Virus record (IMG/VR): IMGVR_UViG_3300050033_000393
Coordinates: 1 to 25,785 of that record
Source of the DNA: a virus
Length of the DNA: 25,785 bases
Strand: one strand, 5' to 3'
The position numbers and the translations under genes are program-made. Of this stretch, positions 8,301 to 14,971 are shown in pieces. Numbering within the stretch: the stretch's first letter is position 1; the number at the start of each line of letters is the position of its first letter. The notes beneath the pieces were generated by a model, which worked only from the letters and a program-made list of their open reading frames with translations, ran no database searches and was not told the origin of the DNA.

Positions 8301-8985
8301 GTTATCATATTCTTTCAGATGTGCTAAAAATATAATATTAAAAGCAAATGAGATTGTTCCAGATATAAAAGCACTGGAAACTGCTCCAGAAGGCACAGTG
8401 AGAGAGGGTTCAATTCTAAAAGAAGCTGAGAGTGGCGATTTTGTTTTGTGTAGAACGACAGCACCTTTAATCAGATTATTTTTTGAATTACTCGTTCAGC
8501 ATAAAAAGGCAGTCATAAAAGGAAAGGATATCGGCGATGGTTTAATCGAAATGATCAAAGATCATAAGACAATTGATAAAATGATATATTATTGGGAAAC
8601 GAAACTCTTTAATATGAAAAGAGATTTGGCTGCCACGCAAATGCTAAATCCTGAAAAACATACTGGATATGTCGCTTTAGAGGATAAAGTATTAACATTA
8701 ACATTTCTCGGCAGACTATCTCAAGATATAATCGATTTAAAGGCTAAAATATCAATGATTTTTAGCGATGATAATGGCGACGGAATCATACTATCAACGA
8801 TACATAAGGCTAAGGGTAGCGAAGCTAATAGAGTATTTATTGCTCGTCCAGATTTAATGCCATTGCCTTGCTCAAGAGGCTGGCAAATGGCACAGGAAAA
8901 AAACTTGGCATATGTCGCAATTACTAGAGCTAAGCATGAATTAATTTATGATAATGAGTGGACTGACGAAAAAATGGAGGATTAA
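5392..8985 (+). CDS. UvrD-like superfamily 1 DNA helicase interrupted by two inteins
   Basis: The precursor is 1197 aa; removal of two inteins leaves about 498 aa. Helicase motifs in order: Q-motif (TAEQKTIF, 5404 on), Walker A GSGK/T split by intein 1, the motif-II strand and DE/CQD split by intein 2, motif III GDYFQGIYGF (about 8209-8238), motif IV-like LPLSYSFR, motif V STIHKAKGSEANRVFI (about 8795), and motif VI LAYVAITRAKHELIY near the C-terminus. This is the UvrD/Rep/PcrA layout; in a T4-like phage it could take the place of Dda, but I would not equate them. I place the start at ATG 5392 (TAATG overlap with the previous gene); the TTG at 5365 would add nine residues that overlap that gene. 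ATP hydrolysis needs both splice events, because both nucleotide-binding motifs are cut. Three small genes follow with 3-nt spacing or ATGA overlaps. Confidence 0.9.
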   Translation: MKMIPTAEQKTIFKFVKDRPENILIEAFAGSGKCLGFNTPILMYDGSIKNVQDIVIGDQLMGDDSLPKDVLNTNIGSGELYKIIPMNGDEWICNDVHVLTIHNELSKKLMDIPLNELKYPKYPNGNYRYARLQRIGVEFSEKKMEIDPYLMGLWLGDGTKENGSPCITVHASETPILNYLKNIKYVNITPKFNEYVKNIYTVSLTTPNFNGRKVNNVLRDEFKKCLNNDGSFSIPDNYLRNSKINRLKLLAGIIDTDGNNAGKYYEIITKYKSFADDLLYLSRSLGFAAYCKPKSGTIKPLNFTGNYYRINISGSFEELPCLLERKICEPRLQIKSVLRTGFKTEAIGIGNYYGFTLNGNGRFLLGDFTITHNTTTIVEAVKLLPSSLAITFLAFNKHIKEELSLKLPEYVKCYTTYGLGYAAIMRKYKNKIKFDELKIDKIIQKKAKSWSLSDNIKNESDKYIYFGQIKRLVDACRLTLTLKPEYVPYISDRYDIGLNKPEDMKRVLKVLDAATNDRLTFDYTDMVYLPAVDNSIWMFPQDVVFVDECLPKDSYISTEMGKLKIYTLFNKFNKNETLPMVTTFNEESKIFEYKKIKNIWCNGIKNVHYVMLGGKRKLKSTVNHRFLTDNGWKRLDELKIGDAIISNYNDQPYHEFLNESQKEIFIGSIIGDGHLDALSEHINRIRVIHGANQLEYIKWKASFFDLALTHILENGFSKKLAHTFGTQGFFINTDKERAINELTAKSLAIAWMDDANINKNNYLSSRLYSYANDLNLITKLSDAILNKFGIASKIKNSNSSSTGILYYFLTFNKENTIKISKLISPFIHKSMDYKIMPEHRLNISENNWRKSEKSNIGCCVVTKEHTFYKSENVYDISVEDNHNFIITSKSMGIKKSVAGGYGIVAHNCQDMNRCQIRIIEKILKKDKVTGKTVGRLIAVGDYFQGIYGFNFSDDKSFQWFRDYKNTSILPLSYSFRCAKNIILKANEIVPDIKALETAPEGTVREGSILKEAESGDFVLCRTTAPLIRLFFELLVQHKKAVIKGKDIGDGLIEMIKDHKTIDKMIYYWETKLFNMKRDLAATQMLNPEKHTGYVALEDKVLTLTFLGRLSQDIIDLKAKISMIFSDDNGDGIILSTIHKAKGSEANRVFIARPDLMPLPCSRGWQMAQEKNLAYVAITRAKHELIYDNEWTDEKMED
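5491..6510 (+). mobile_element. Intein 1 of the helicase, in the Walker A motif, with LAGLIDADG endonuclease
   Basis: 340 aa. It starts with Cys after AFAGSGK and ends in THN before Thr-Thr-Thr, so the extein joins as GSGK-TTT. Block A is visible at the start (CLGFNTPILMYDGSIKNV). The B-block region has NDVH rather than TxxH. Two LAGLIDADG motifs, LMGLWLGDG and LLAGIIDTDG, mark the homing endonuclease. The C-terminal splice block reads FLLGDFTITHN with Thr as +1 nucleophile. The P-loop lysine/threonine junction is a classic intein site in phage and archaeal ATPases. Confidence 0.93.
7036..8112 (+). mobile_element. Intein 2 of the helicase, in the Walker B (DECQD) motif, with LAGLIDADG endonuclease
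   Basis: 359 aa. It begins with Cys in DE|CLPKDSYIS and ends in YGIVAHN before CQDMNRC, restoring DE-CQD. The B block is STVNHRFLT and the F block is VYDISVEDNHNFIITS, a canonical class-1 form with penultimate His. LAGLIDADG motifs appear as FIGSIIGDGHL and SLAIAWMDDANI; the second is diverged, though its Asp-Asp remains. No frame break is visible, so both splicing and cutting may be active. Confidence 0.93.
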
Positions 8986-8988
8986 GAT

Positions 8989-9393
8989 ATGGCAAAAATA
9001 GTGTGTTATGATGCAAGATATATTTTGGATAAGTGTAAAAAGGATGTCCTGAATTACATGGTAGATATTGAAGTGTTCACTCAGAAAGATTATGATCTTT
9101 TAACGCAAGCTGAAAAGGACGGATTGATAAATATGTTTGGTAACAAAATATTTATATCAGATATCAGTATACCTGTTACATTTAATAACACTATAGTTGG
9201 CTATACATGTAATGAAGGTAAAACAATCGAATTTGTTGATAACAACGCAAGGGACATGCTACAAGACATGCTTAATATTCAAGGTTTGATAGGTATATCA
9301 TCAAGATCAGTTGGAAATATAGACGAATACGATTTTATAACGAATAAAAAACCAATAGAATTATCATTTTTTAAACTAAATAAATTAATATGA
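8989..9393 (+). CDS. Hypothetical protein with a motif resembling the prohead-protease serine loop
   Basis: 134 aa, starting 3 nt after the helicase stop and ending in ATGA overlap with the next gene. I do not recognise the family. The C-terminal part reads GLIGISSRSVGNIDEYDF and then PIELSFFKL; the gp21-like protease in this window has KLGISSRGVGTLKE and then FELISFDLV in the same order. The preceding segment (IFISDISIPVTFNNTIVGYT) could be the beta-barrel that normally comes before that loop. No counterpart of the catalytic His-Pro motif is present, so if the relation is real this is unlikely to be an active protease of that type. The similarity was seen by eye only. Confidence 0.65.
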   Translation: MAKIVCYDARYILDKCKKDVLNYMVDIEVFTQKDYDLLTQAEKDGLINMFGNKIFISDISIPVTFNNTIVGYTCNEGKTIEFVDNNARDMLQDMLNIQGLIGISSRSVGNIDEYDFITNKKPIELSFFKLNKLI

Positions 9394-9653
9394 AAATAAT
9401 TAGCTTTGATGCATTTTTGGACGGCGGAACATTTAATGTTAACACCGATAAAGGGGATTACTATTTTGATCACAGAATAAAGACAACAACAGCTGGTAAA
9501 CTATATCTAGGTTACCCAAGGCATGATAATAGTAATATAATCAATAACTCGGACGAATTGGAACGCGAGATCATAGATGTTCTAAAAACATATAAGGCTG
9601 GGTTTTATCAGCAAACAGTTGATAACATAATACAAAAATACGAAAAATTATGA
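9390..9653 (+). CDS. Small hypothetical protein
   Basis: 87 aa. Its start overlaps the previous stop and its stop overlaps the next start, both as ATGA, which argues for a real, co-translated gene. The N-terminal half looks strand-rich (KIISFDAFLDGGTFNVNTDK) and the C-terminal half helical (SDELEREIIDVLKTYKAG, then VDNIIQKYEKL). No membrane segment or known motif is seen. Function unknown. Confidence 0.65.
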   Translation: MKIISFDAFLDGGTFNVNTDKGDYYFDHRIKTTTAGKLYLGYPRHDNSNIINNSDELEREIIDVLKTYKAGFYQQTVDNIIQKYEKL

Positions 9654-9949
9654 AATGGTATGTAAAAATCGAAAATAAGCCTAATCTACGCATAGCCGTA
9701 ACTTATGACGGGCTTACAAATAATCTTATATTCACTGGCGAATATAAGGAAAAGAATCTTTCGTGGGTTCCTATAACTAGAAACGAGGTAAAATATTCAA
9801 ATGAGACATTTGATATAATTTCCGAAATTCTTTATAATGTTCATATAAAGATGGCTACAATTGTCGATAATATTAATTATATTGCTAGTCAGTTTGAGCA
9901 TATAAAGTTGATCGAAGTCGTCGATGAAGACGCTGAGGAAGAAGGTTAA
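9650..9949 (+). CDS. Small acidic-tailed hypothetical protein, last gene of the helicase operon
   Basis: 99 aa. An N-terminal strand region (MKWYVKIENKPNLRIAVTYD) precedes a helix (FDIISEILYNVHIKMATIVD) and a strongly acidic tail (DEDAEEEG). It is coupled to the previous gene by ATGA and is followed within its last codon by a long bidirectional terminator, so it closes the operon. Acidic tails occur in DNA-mimic and single-strand-binding-partner proteins, but that is not evidence enough to assign a role. Confidence 0.65.
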   Translation: MKWYVKIENKPNLRIAVTYDGLTNNLIFTGEYKEKNLSWVPITRNEVKYSNETFDIISEILYNVHIKMATIVDNINYIASQFEHIKLIEVVDEDAEEEG

Positions 9950-10000
9950 AAATTATGAATGGCTTTAATACGACCATTTAAAGCCATTCATAATTTTTTT
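9948..10000. terminator. Long bidirectional terminator between convergent operons
   Basis: Perfect 21-bp inverted repeat: arms 9948-9968 and 9978-9998 around a 9-nt loop. One arm begins with five A and the other ends with a T run, so it can end transcripts from both sides. The plus-strand operon stops at 9949. The minus-strand GIY-YIG frame ends inside it, with part of its C-terminus (GFKW...) coded by one arm. Confidence 0.85.
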
Positions 10001-10672
10001 ATCTTTACACCATCGAGATATTGTTGATTGATTAACATTTTCATTCTTTGAAGCAATCGCTGTTGATTCGAATATGTTTATTATAATATCATTTAAATTT
10101 CTTTTATAAACCCTTTTACATAATACATCCTTCTGTTTATCGGATATACCATTTTTTAATTTAGTTTGACTTATTTTATCCTTTGTAATTTGATCTCTTT
10201 CTTTACCGAGCCAGAATTTTGGAGAATTTATGCTCAATTCTGTTTTTTCATCGTCTGTCTTTGCTTTGCCATATTTTTTTGCGTTATCAGACCCAGCAAT
10301 AGCTATTCGATTATTAATCCATTCGGTAGATTGCTTGATTCCCTGATGTGATCTCGACATTTTTTCAAGAGTTTCTGTAGATGGAATTGAATTACATCCG
10401 CCAGATTCTATATTATATCCAAAATTTCGATCATTTGATTTATATTTCGAAATGTAATAGATTTCTTTTTCATTTAGCTCGGTTATATTTGTGGCACTAT
10501 CAATCATGGTGAATTCAAATGCATCCCAGCCATATTTATTAAATGAGTTTAATAAATATTGATTATAAAATACACCTTTATTATATGCACTTTTATACTC
10601 CCATATTCTTTTATTAAGTGTTCGAGTTGTTTGACCTATATATATAACCAAAAATAACCATATTATTCTCAT
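9965..10672 (-). CDS. GIY-YIG homing endonuclease, probably degenerate at its N-terminus
   Basis: 235 aa as an open frame. From about residue 10 it matches a GIY-YIG enzyme: VIYIGQTTRTLNKRIWEY (YIG and the catalytic Arg), NSFNKYGWDAFEF, a Glu in LNEKEIYYISKY and YNIESGG. NUMOD3-like helices follow (LEKMSRSHQGIKQS, KDKISQTKLKNG), and the end is a NUMOD1-like segment (INIFESTAIASKNENV ... NGFKWSY). The first residues (MRIIWLFLV) are not those of a normal GIY strand. The expected start, MVIFGYIY, lies in the overlapping frame at 10661, and about ten residues between the GIY and YIG motifs are missing. The gene therefore looks like a fragment with a deletion and frameshift. It lies directly downstream of another endonuclease remnant and ends in the terminator stem. 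Confidence 0.75.
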   Translation of the reverse strand: MRIIWLFLVIYIGQTTRTLNKRIWEYKSAYNKGVFYNQYLLNSFNKYGWDAFEFTMIDSATNITELNEKEIYYISKYKSNDRNFGYNIESGGCNSIPSTETLEKMSRSHQGIKQSTEWINNRIAIAGSDNAKKYGKAKTDDEKTELSINSPKFWLGKERDQITKDKISQTKLKNGISDKQKDVLCKRVYKRNLNDIIINIFESTAIASKNENVNQSTISRWCKDKKIMNGFKWSY

Positions 10673-11426
10673 TCAATCTGATAACGTATCGTAATTTACC
10701 ACAGTTCCATACCCTTTTAGAATCATCCCTTATTATACTTTTTTGTATGTCGCTAATTTCATTGTTTCTAAAAAATTTAGTACCGTAAGTAAATTTATGA
10801 TATAAAATATTTGAACTTTTTAATAAAATCTTGTAATCAGGTTGAATAACTTTATTCAGATAAAAATTATTTGAATCATATATATTTTTATATTTATTTG
10901 TATAATTTAGATCGGCGTATGATGTTATTTTTAATGGCTTATAATCGTTTATGAATTGTTTTAAAATCTTAGAAAAAACTCCAACGACAATATGCCCCAA
11001 ACTTATCGAAAATCTTGACAAATCAAATTCATTATCATTTTGTTTGCCGTTCATTTTTGATTTATTATCGAAAGTCATGACAGCAATCAGTTCATCATTT
11101 TTATAAGCACCGTAAAAAATTTGAGACTTATCAGTTCCTTGTATGTGATTTACATTTAAAAAATTATTTTTTATAGTATTTTCAATGTGTCGTATTTTAC
11201 ATTCTCTAGCGTTAATTCTTATTTGATCTCTAAAATTCAACTTATTTATCTTATCTTTTATGATGTTTTTATGATGTTTTAAATCATGATAATTATAAAT
11301 TATACAGTTTTCATAAGACGTTAAATAATTTTCTTTAATTTTTTTTAAATCCCCTCTGTTCATCGTGATCATATCATCGATGCTTAGGAATAGGATTATA
11401 GTTTTATTATAAACCAGATTCTTCAT
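10614..11426 (-). CDS. Truncated homing endonuclease remnant: GNAT-like C-terminal domain without a complete nuclease
   Basis: 270 aa. From about residue 70 it follows the C-terminal domain of the endonuclease at 2055-3749 segment by segment: INARECKIRHIE against IYARKCVVKELE, FLNVNHIQG against FLNENHLQG, AVMTFDNKSKM against SVMTFGKKRVSM, LKITSYADL against VSILSFADR, and VWNCGKLRY against IYDCGSMKF. Only a vestige of the preceding nuclease remains (YENCIIYNYHDLKHHKNIIKDKI, compare LLHVFEDEW and the helix after it). The zinc finger, YGV repeats and most of the Vsr-like core are absent. The end of the frame reads into the GIY-YIG start (MVIFGYIY) before a stop. It overlaps the upstream gene by 20 nt. 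It may be a pseudogene, or a short protein retaining only the accessory domain. Confidence 0.65.
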   Translation of the reverse strand: MKNLVYNKTIILFLSIDDMITMNRGDLKKIKENYLTSYENCIIYNYHDLKHHKNIIKDKINKLNFRDQIRINARECKIRHIENTIKNNFLNVNHIQGTDKSQIFYGAYKNDELIAVMTFDNKSKMNGKQNDNEFDLSRFSISLGHIVVGVFSKILKQFINDYKPLKITSYADLNYTNKYKNIYDSNNFYLNKVIQPDYKILLKSSNILYHKFTYGTKFFRNNEISDIQKSIIRDDSKRVWNCGKLRYVIRLNENNMVIFGYIYRSNNSNT

Positions 11427-11778
11427 ATATTCTATGTATTAACGTTTGTGATCTTTTTGAGGGTGCTTTTGTTAAAAATGCCGAATATCTTGACTCATTA
11501 TAATTGATATCAAAATCATATTGATTTTTTGTAATATCTATAATTGTGCCATCAAGTTTATTTTTTAAAAACCAATGAGTATCGTTATTTATTTTTAATA
11601 CTGATGGGCAATAAATTTCCTTTTCGTCGTCATCTAATAAATGATATAACGTTTCCGTTGCAACATAACAGTGACCTGTATATTTGTTTCTGAGTGGCAT
11701 TTTTCTGTATTTAGGCTTTAATAAGCTGTCATCCAGATTTTCGATTATTAATTCAATTAATTCTTTCATATTTTTCAT
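11407..11778 (-). CDS. Small protein with transglutaminase/papain-like Cys-His-Asp pattern
   Basis: 123 aa. The core reads TGHCYVATETLYHLL (Cys37), NNDTHWFLKNK (His68) and DGTIIDITKNQYDF (Asp81). This spacing and context (Cys at the head of a helix, His followed by Trp in a strand, then a Gly-xx-hydrophobic-Asp-x-Thr strand) resemble the transglutaminase-like cysteine-protease fold. I also recall similar unnamed proteins in phages and bacteria. There is no signal peptide, so it would act in the cytoplasm. It lies just downstream of the capsid gene but has its own host-type promoter (11802-11832), suggesting early expression. The target is unknown; a host-modifying enzyme is one idea, a non-catalytic structural homologue another. 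The endonuclease remnant has been inserted right behind it. Confidence 0.75.
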   Translation of the reverse strand: MKNMKELIELIIENLDDSLLKPKYRKMPLRNKYTGHCYVATETLYHLLDDDEKEIYCPSVLKINNDTHWFLKNKLDGTIIDITKNQYDFDINYNESRYSAFLTKAPSKRSQTLIHRIYEESGL

Positions 11779-11801
11779 GCATCTTATTTACTAATGCGAT
11801 G

Positions 11802-11832
11802 CAAAGATAAAAAAAAGGACTCACAAATGCAA
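11802..11832 (-). promoter_or_regulatory. Bacteroidetes-type promoter for the 123-aa gene
   Basis: On the minus strand: TTG at 11832-11830, 20-nt spacer, TATCTTTG at 11809-11802. Transcription would begin about 11796, some 18 nt before the ATG at 11778. It shares bases with the capsid-gene terminator. Confidence 0.55.
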
Positions 11833-11843
11833 GCCCTTTTTTT
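11810..11843 (-). terminator. Terminator of the major capsid gene
   Basis: Inverted repeat with A-run and T-run arms: AAAAAAAGGACT at 11810-11821 against AGCCCTTTTTTT at 11832-11843, with one internal mismatch and a loop of about 10 nt. It lies 14 nt after the capsid stop codon on the minus strand. Confidence 0.7.
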
Positions 11844-11856
11844 AATATATTTACGA

Positions 11857-13500
11857 CTAGTTTAAATCGCCGATTCCGAATGTCTGTAGACCATCGCAGA
11901 AGATTCTACCGAAGTAACGGTTAAGAACCATTTTCTTAGCATAACGAGTGATGATACCACGTATTGGGGTGAAATCATAAGGGTTATACATTACAGGTGT
12001 TAACTGCATGGGAACGTAGGGAGCGTATATGTAACCGGTTTCAAGGATACTTGTTCCTTTGTGACCGATAAGGATCGTGTTTGCTGGTGCATATGGATCA
12101 CGATACACAAGGTAACGTGCTGATAATGTACCGACCTTCTCGATTCCCATATTATACTTATCTTGCTCTGGATCGGCATTAGATACGTGGAAATACTCTA
12201 AGTCATCCATTACGGCACTAACTTCTGGAGAAACAACAATCCAAGATGCACCACCACGAAGGGTTGATTTGTGAATCTGGGCACTGATCTGGTTGATCTT
12301 GGTTAACAAGGTCTGGTTCCAGTCTTTTTGAGTACCCATATAGGAAGTAGTCTGACGTCTAAGACCGTTATAGTCCCAACGAGCAGTCCAAGCTGCGCCT
12401 CTACGAAGGTCACGAAGAATTTCTCTATCGATTTCAGCGGCCATTTGTTCTGACAATAAGGCAGTCAATTCAGCTTCTGCATCAATGTTGTGAAATGCGC
12501 TAACGTCCTGTGCAAGTTCTGGAGTCCACTGTGATCTCATTTTACGAGTTTCGACAGAAACAGTTACCTGATCAAGAACGAAAGTTACCTCAGCCATATG
12601 AGAATCTTCTTCAAGATCAGAATATGTTCTGTAAGTATAGTTGAAAGTTACACCAGAAGTTGCAGCTGATAATGGTTGGTAACCATCTGCGCCAGGGTAA
12701 GTTAAGTCAACAATCAATTCGATAACGCCAGCTGTGTTGACAATTGCTTGTCCGTATTTCTGAACCTTAACATTGAAAGGTAGTGTAGCTCCAGCAAGAA
12801 TGTTTTCAGCTGCGAAAGCTGTGGGTGCATTGAAATCCACGTTAGAAGTGATCTTCAAACCTGCAAGGAATGATTCAGTATCCTGAGCAGCACCTTTAGG
12901 CCCGATCAATTTACCCTGTTCTGTTGCAGTGAAACCACTGAATTTTACACTTACATACTTGTCGCCAGCAACATATGCTGAAACAGTTGTACCTGTATTA
13001 GATGTGATAGCTCCTTTAGAGTTGTCGAACAATGAAGTTCCTTCGTCGTTGTAGCTCTGAGCATAAAATGCATCATACAATGAACGTGATTCATACTGAG
13101 TACCAGCGTCTGGTTGATTGTCAGCTGCATTGCCATAAGCACCTCTTGGAGCCATATGTGGAGCTGTACTGGTTTTAGGGTTGATGTAATACAATTTACC
13201 GATAGGTAAATTCAATGCCTGAACACTAACGATATCATTAGCAAGTAACTTTGCAAATACACGTCTGATGACAGGAAAAGCCACAGTCTCAAACTGACCT
13301 GATGATGCTGAATCGGTTGATTCATTGATCATATAGGACAACTGGTTTTCGAAAAGCTGTGCGCAGTTTTCTTTCACATGTCCGTCAAGACCTTTAAGCA
13401 AACCGATTTTTTCCCAACGGTTTGTGGTTATTTCTCTTTGTTCGCGAAGTTGTTTAAGTCCAATGTTGCCTACTTCGTTACTTTCTGTTAAAAATCCCAT
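11857..13500 (-). CDS. 23: Major capsid protein (T4 gp23-like)
   Basis: 547 aa, forming the icosahedral shell of the head. Typical gp23-family stretches are FPVIRRVFAKLLANDIVSVQ, then LNLPIGKLYYINPKT, and later MRSQWTPELAQDVSAFHN, DAEAELTALLSEQMAAEI and YNPYDFTPIRGIITRY. The N-terminal 60 residues look like a removable delta-domain: INE|STDS at residues 58-64 fits the (I/L)xE rule of T4-type prohead proteases and lies close to where T4 gp23 is cut (around residue 65). The middle (about 130-300) is Thr/Ala/Gly-rich and probably surface-exposed. The gene is 42 nt behind the scaffold gene with no promoter motif in the A/T-rich gap, so the two are probably co-transcribed; a terminator follows the stop. 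Length and order (21-22-23) match T4. Confidence 0.93.
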   Translation of the reverse strand: MGFLTESNEVGNIGLKQLREQREITTNRWEKIGLLKGLDGHVKENCAQLFENQLSYMINESTDSASSGQFETVAFPVIRRVFAKLLANDIVSVQALNLPIGKLYYINPKTSTAPHMAPRGAYGNAADNQPDAGTQYESRSLYDAFYAQSYNDEGTSLFDNSKGAITSNTGTTVSAYVAGDKYVSVKFSGFTATEQGKLIGPKGAAQDTESFLAGLKITSNVDFNAPTAFAAENILAGATLPFNVKVQKYGQAIVNTAGVIELIVDLTYPGADGYQPLSAATSGVTFNYTYRTYSDLEEDSHMAEVTFVLDQVTVSVETRKMRSQWTPELAQDVSAFHNIDAEAELTALLSEQMAAEIDREILRDLRRGAAWTARWDYNGLRRQTTSYMGTQKDWNQTLLTKINQISAQIHKSTLRGGASWIVVSPEVSAVMDDLEYFHVSNADPEQDKYNMGIEKVGTLSARYLVYRDPYAPANTILIGHKGTSILETGYIYAPYVPMQLTPVMYNPYDFTPIRGIITRYAKKMVLNRYFGRIFCDGLQTFGIGDLN

Positions 13501-13542
13501 AGTTTTTTAATTTTTATTCTTTAATTTTTATGTTTGCCTAAA

Positions 13543-14886
13543 TTATCTTCTTTCAACATAGTCAATAACTTTCTGCATTCTTCTCATATGCTCGTTATTA
13601 ACATAAGTTGTTTTTTCTGTCACTTCGTCTAATTTTTGTTTTGAAGATGGCTGTATAGAGGCTGATACTTTATCTTCAATACTTTCAGTGATAGGTTTTT
13701 TTCCTTTCTTCATTTCTGAAATAACGGATTTATACTTATTCTGAGACTCAGTGATATCATTAATGTTTTTAAATTCGTTAATGATTTTTATTTTTTCTGG
13801 TTGTGTTAACGCCAACTCTTCATTTATTAGAATATTGTTAACATGTGCGAGGTTTGTATTAAATACAGCCATTTCCTTTAATTGCGTTCTGTATTTACCT
13901 AAAGCAGCTTTATACTGGTTAATAGTTGCGTCGGCAGCTTCTTTCAACTTAATAGCTGTATTCAATTTCTTGGTCACTGCTTTGTTTTCGTTGATAAGTC
14001 CAGCTACTTTCTTTTTTGACTCTTGCATAAATGCTGGAGATTGATCTCTTTCGCCTGCGCTAAGATATTCATTGTTTGGCGTATGTCTACCAGTATTGTT
14101 ACGTCTGGCAGTATAAGACAAACCATGAGATTCATCAACCTCTGGCTCATTAGAAAATTCTTCTTCTTGTAATGCACTGTCAATTTCGTCGTCAGATGGA
14201 AGTTCGATTTCATACACTGAACTAAGATCATCATCTTCGCCTGATGCTGCTGAATCGTCAAATGATGTTTCGTCGCCAGCTGCATCATCACTAGTGACTT
14301 CAGCTTCTCCGTTATCTTCAAGACCCATTGCAGCAATAATGCTATCCAATTTATTTCTCAGTTCGATTAATTCATTTCCAACATTTTCGTCGTCACCAAC
14401 TTCTTCTCCGCTAGCTTCTTCACCAGCATCCTCAGCTTCGGGTTCACTACCCTCAATTCCACCATCAGGAGCTTCTTCACCAGTATCGCTCATGTTATCA
14501 AATTCTGATAATTCTCTTTCAATGTCTTCCATTGTTAAGGAAATGTTATCAGCACTTGCACTGCCTTCTGTTTGATCAAATTCTTCTTTGATTACATCCT
14601 TTGCAGGAATGTCTTTACCTTTAACTTTTTTCTCGGTCTCTTTGGTTTTCATAACAGAATCTTTGTTTTTTTTATCATCCGATTCTTCGGATTCTTTATT
14701 TTTGTCAACATTATCCTTATCGGATTCTTTTGTTGATTTTTTATTTTTTTTAAATTCTTCCTTGATCAATTCGCTAATCCTAGCAGGATACTCTTCAGCT
14801 AGTCTACTTTTAGCTCTAGCATCGGAAGCTTCCTTTAATTGGTTATACTCTATTAAGGCGTCTTTTAATAATTTCTTATTTTCCAT
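13543..14886 (-). CDS. 22: Prohead core scaffolding protein (T4 gp22-like)
   Basis: 447 aa, longer than T4 gp22 (269 aa). It occurs between protease and capsid genes as in T4. The N-terminus is charged and helical (MENKKLLKDALIEYNQLKEA). Residues about 50-250 are low-complexity and very acidic, dominated by Glu, Asp, Ser and Gly. The C-terminal third is a predicted coiled coil (ESKKKVAGLINENKAVTKKL, AADATINQYKAALGKYRTQL), the part that most resembles gp22. Such proteins form the internal core on which the shell assembles and are then degraded by the protease; several (I/L)xE sites are present (for example LINE in the coiled coil). The extra acidic block may reflect a larger head or fused core proteins (inference). 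Confidence 0.85.
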   Translation of the reverse strand: MENKKLLKDALIEYNQLKEASDARAKSRLAEEYPARISELIKEEFKKNKKSTKESDKDNVDKNKESEESDDKKNKDSVMKTKETEKKVKGKDIPAKDVIKEEFDQTEGSASADNISLTMEDIERELSEFDNMSDTGEEAPDGGIEGSEPEAEDAGEEASGEEVGDDENVGNELIELRNKLDSIIAAMGLEDNGEAEVTSDDAAGDETSFDDSAASGEDDDLSSVYEIELPSDDEIDSALQEEEFSNEPEVDESHGLSYTARRNNTGRHTPNNEYLSAGERDQSPAFMQESKKKVAGLINENKAVTKKLNTAIKLKEAADATINQYKAALGKYRTQLKEMAVFNTNLAHVNNILINEELALTQPEKIKIINEFKNINDITESQNKYKSVISEMKKGKKPITESIEDKVSASIQPSSKQKLDEVTEKTTYVNNEHMRRMQKVIDYVERR

Positions 14887-14916
14887 ATTAATAATCGTAA
14901 TTAATTTAATATTTTA

Positions 14917-14928
14917 CTAATAAATACA
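14917..14928 (-). promoter_or_regulatory. TATTTATT variant of the promoter-like motif before the scaffold gene
   Basis: Minus strand TGTATTTATTAG, 30 nt before the ATG at 14886. It is a weaker match to AGTATTTATATT. The rest of the 85-nt gap (14887-14971) is plain AT-rich sequence without a hairpin that I can see. Confidence 0.3.
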
Positions 14929-14971
14929 TTTCATTTGTAAAAAAGTATATATTTTTAATAAAATAATTTAT

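Noticed and set aside
9948-9998. The 21-bp inverted repeat as an integration attachment site
   Set aside because: Position at the ends of two convergent transcription units with A and T runs fits a bidirectional terminator; no integrase or second copy is seen.
10532-10559. 12-bp inverted repeat ATATTTATTAAA/TTTAATAAATAT in the GIY-YIG remnant
   Set aside because: Made only of A and T in an AT-rich gene, with a weak stem; likely to arise by chance or from coding constraint.
12951-14336. Additional minus-strand frames inside the capsid and scaffold genes (12951-13142, 14004-14336)
   Set aside because: Out-of-frame translations with odd composition (Met/His/Gln/Thr-rich) fully covered by strongly supported genes.
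14294-14920. Open frames on the plus strand rich in Ser and Leu (14294-14575, 14588-14920)
   Set aside because: They are antisense images of the Glu/Asp/Lys-rich scaffold gene, whose low-complexity codons avoid stops on the other strand. No promoter, no recognisable domain.
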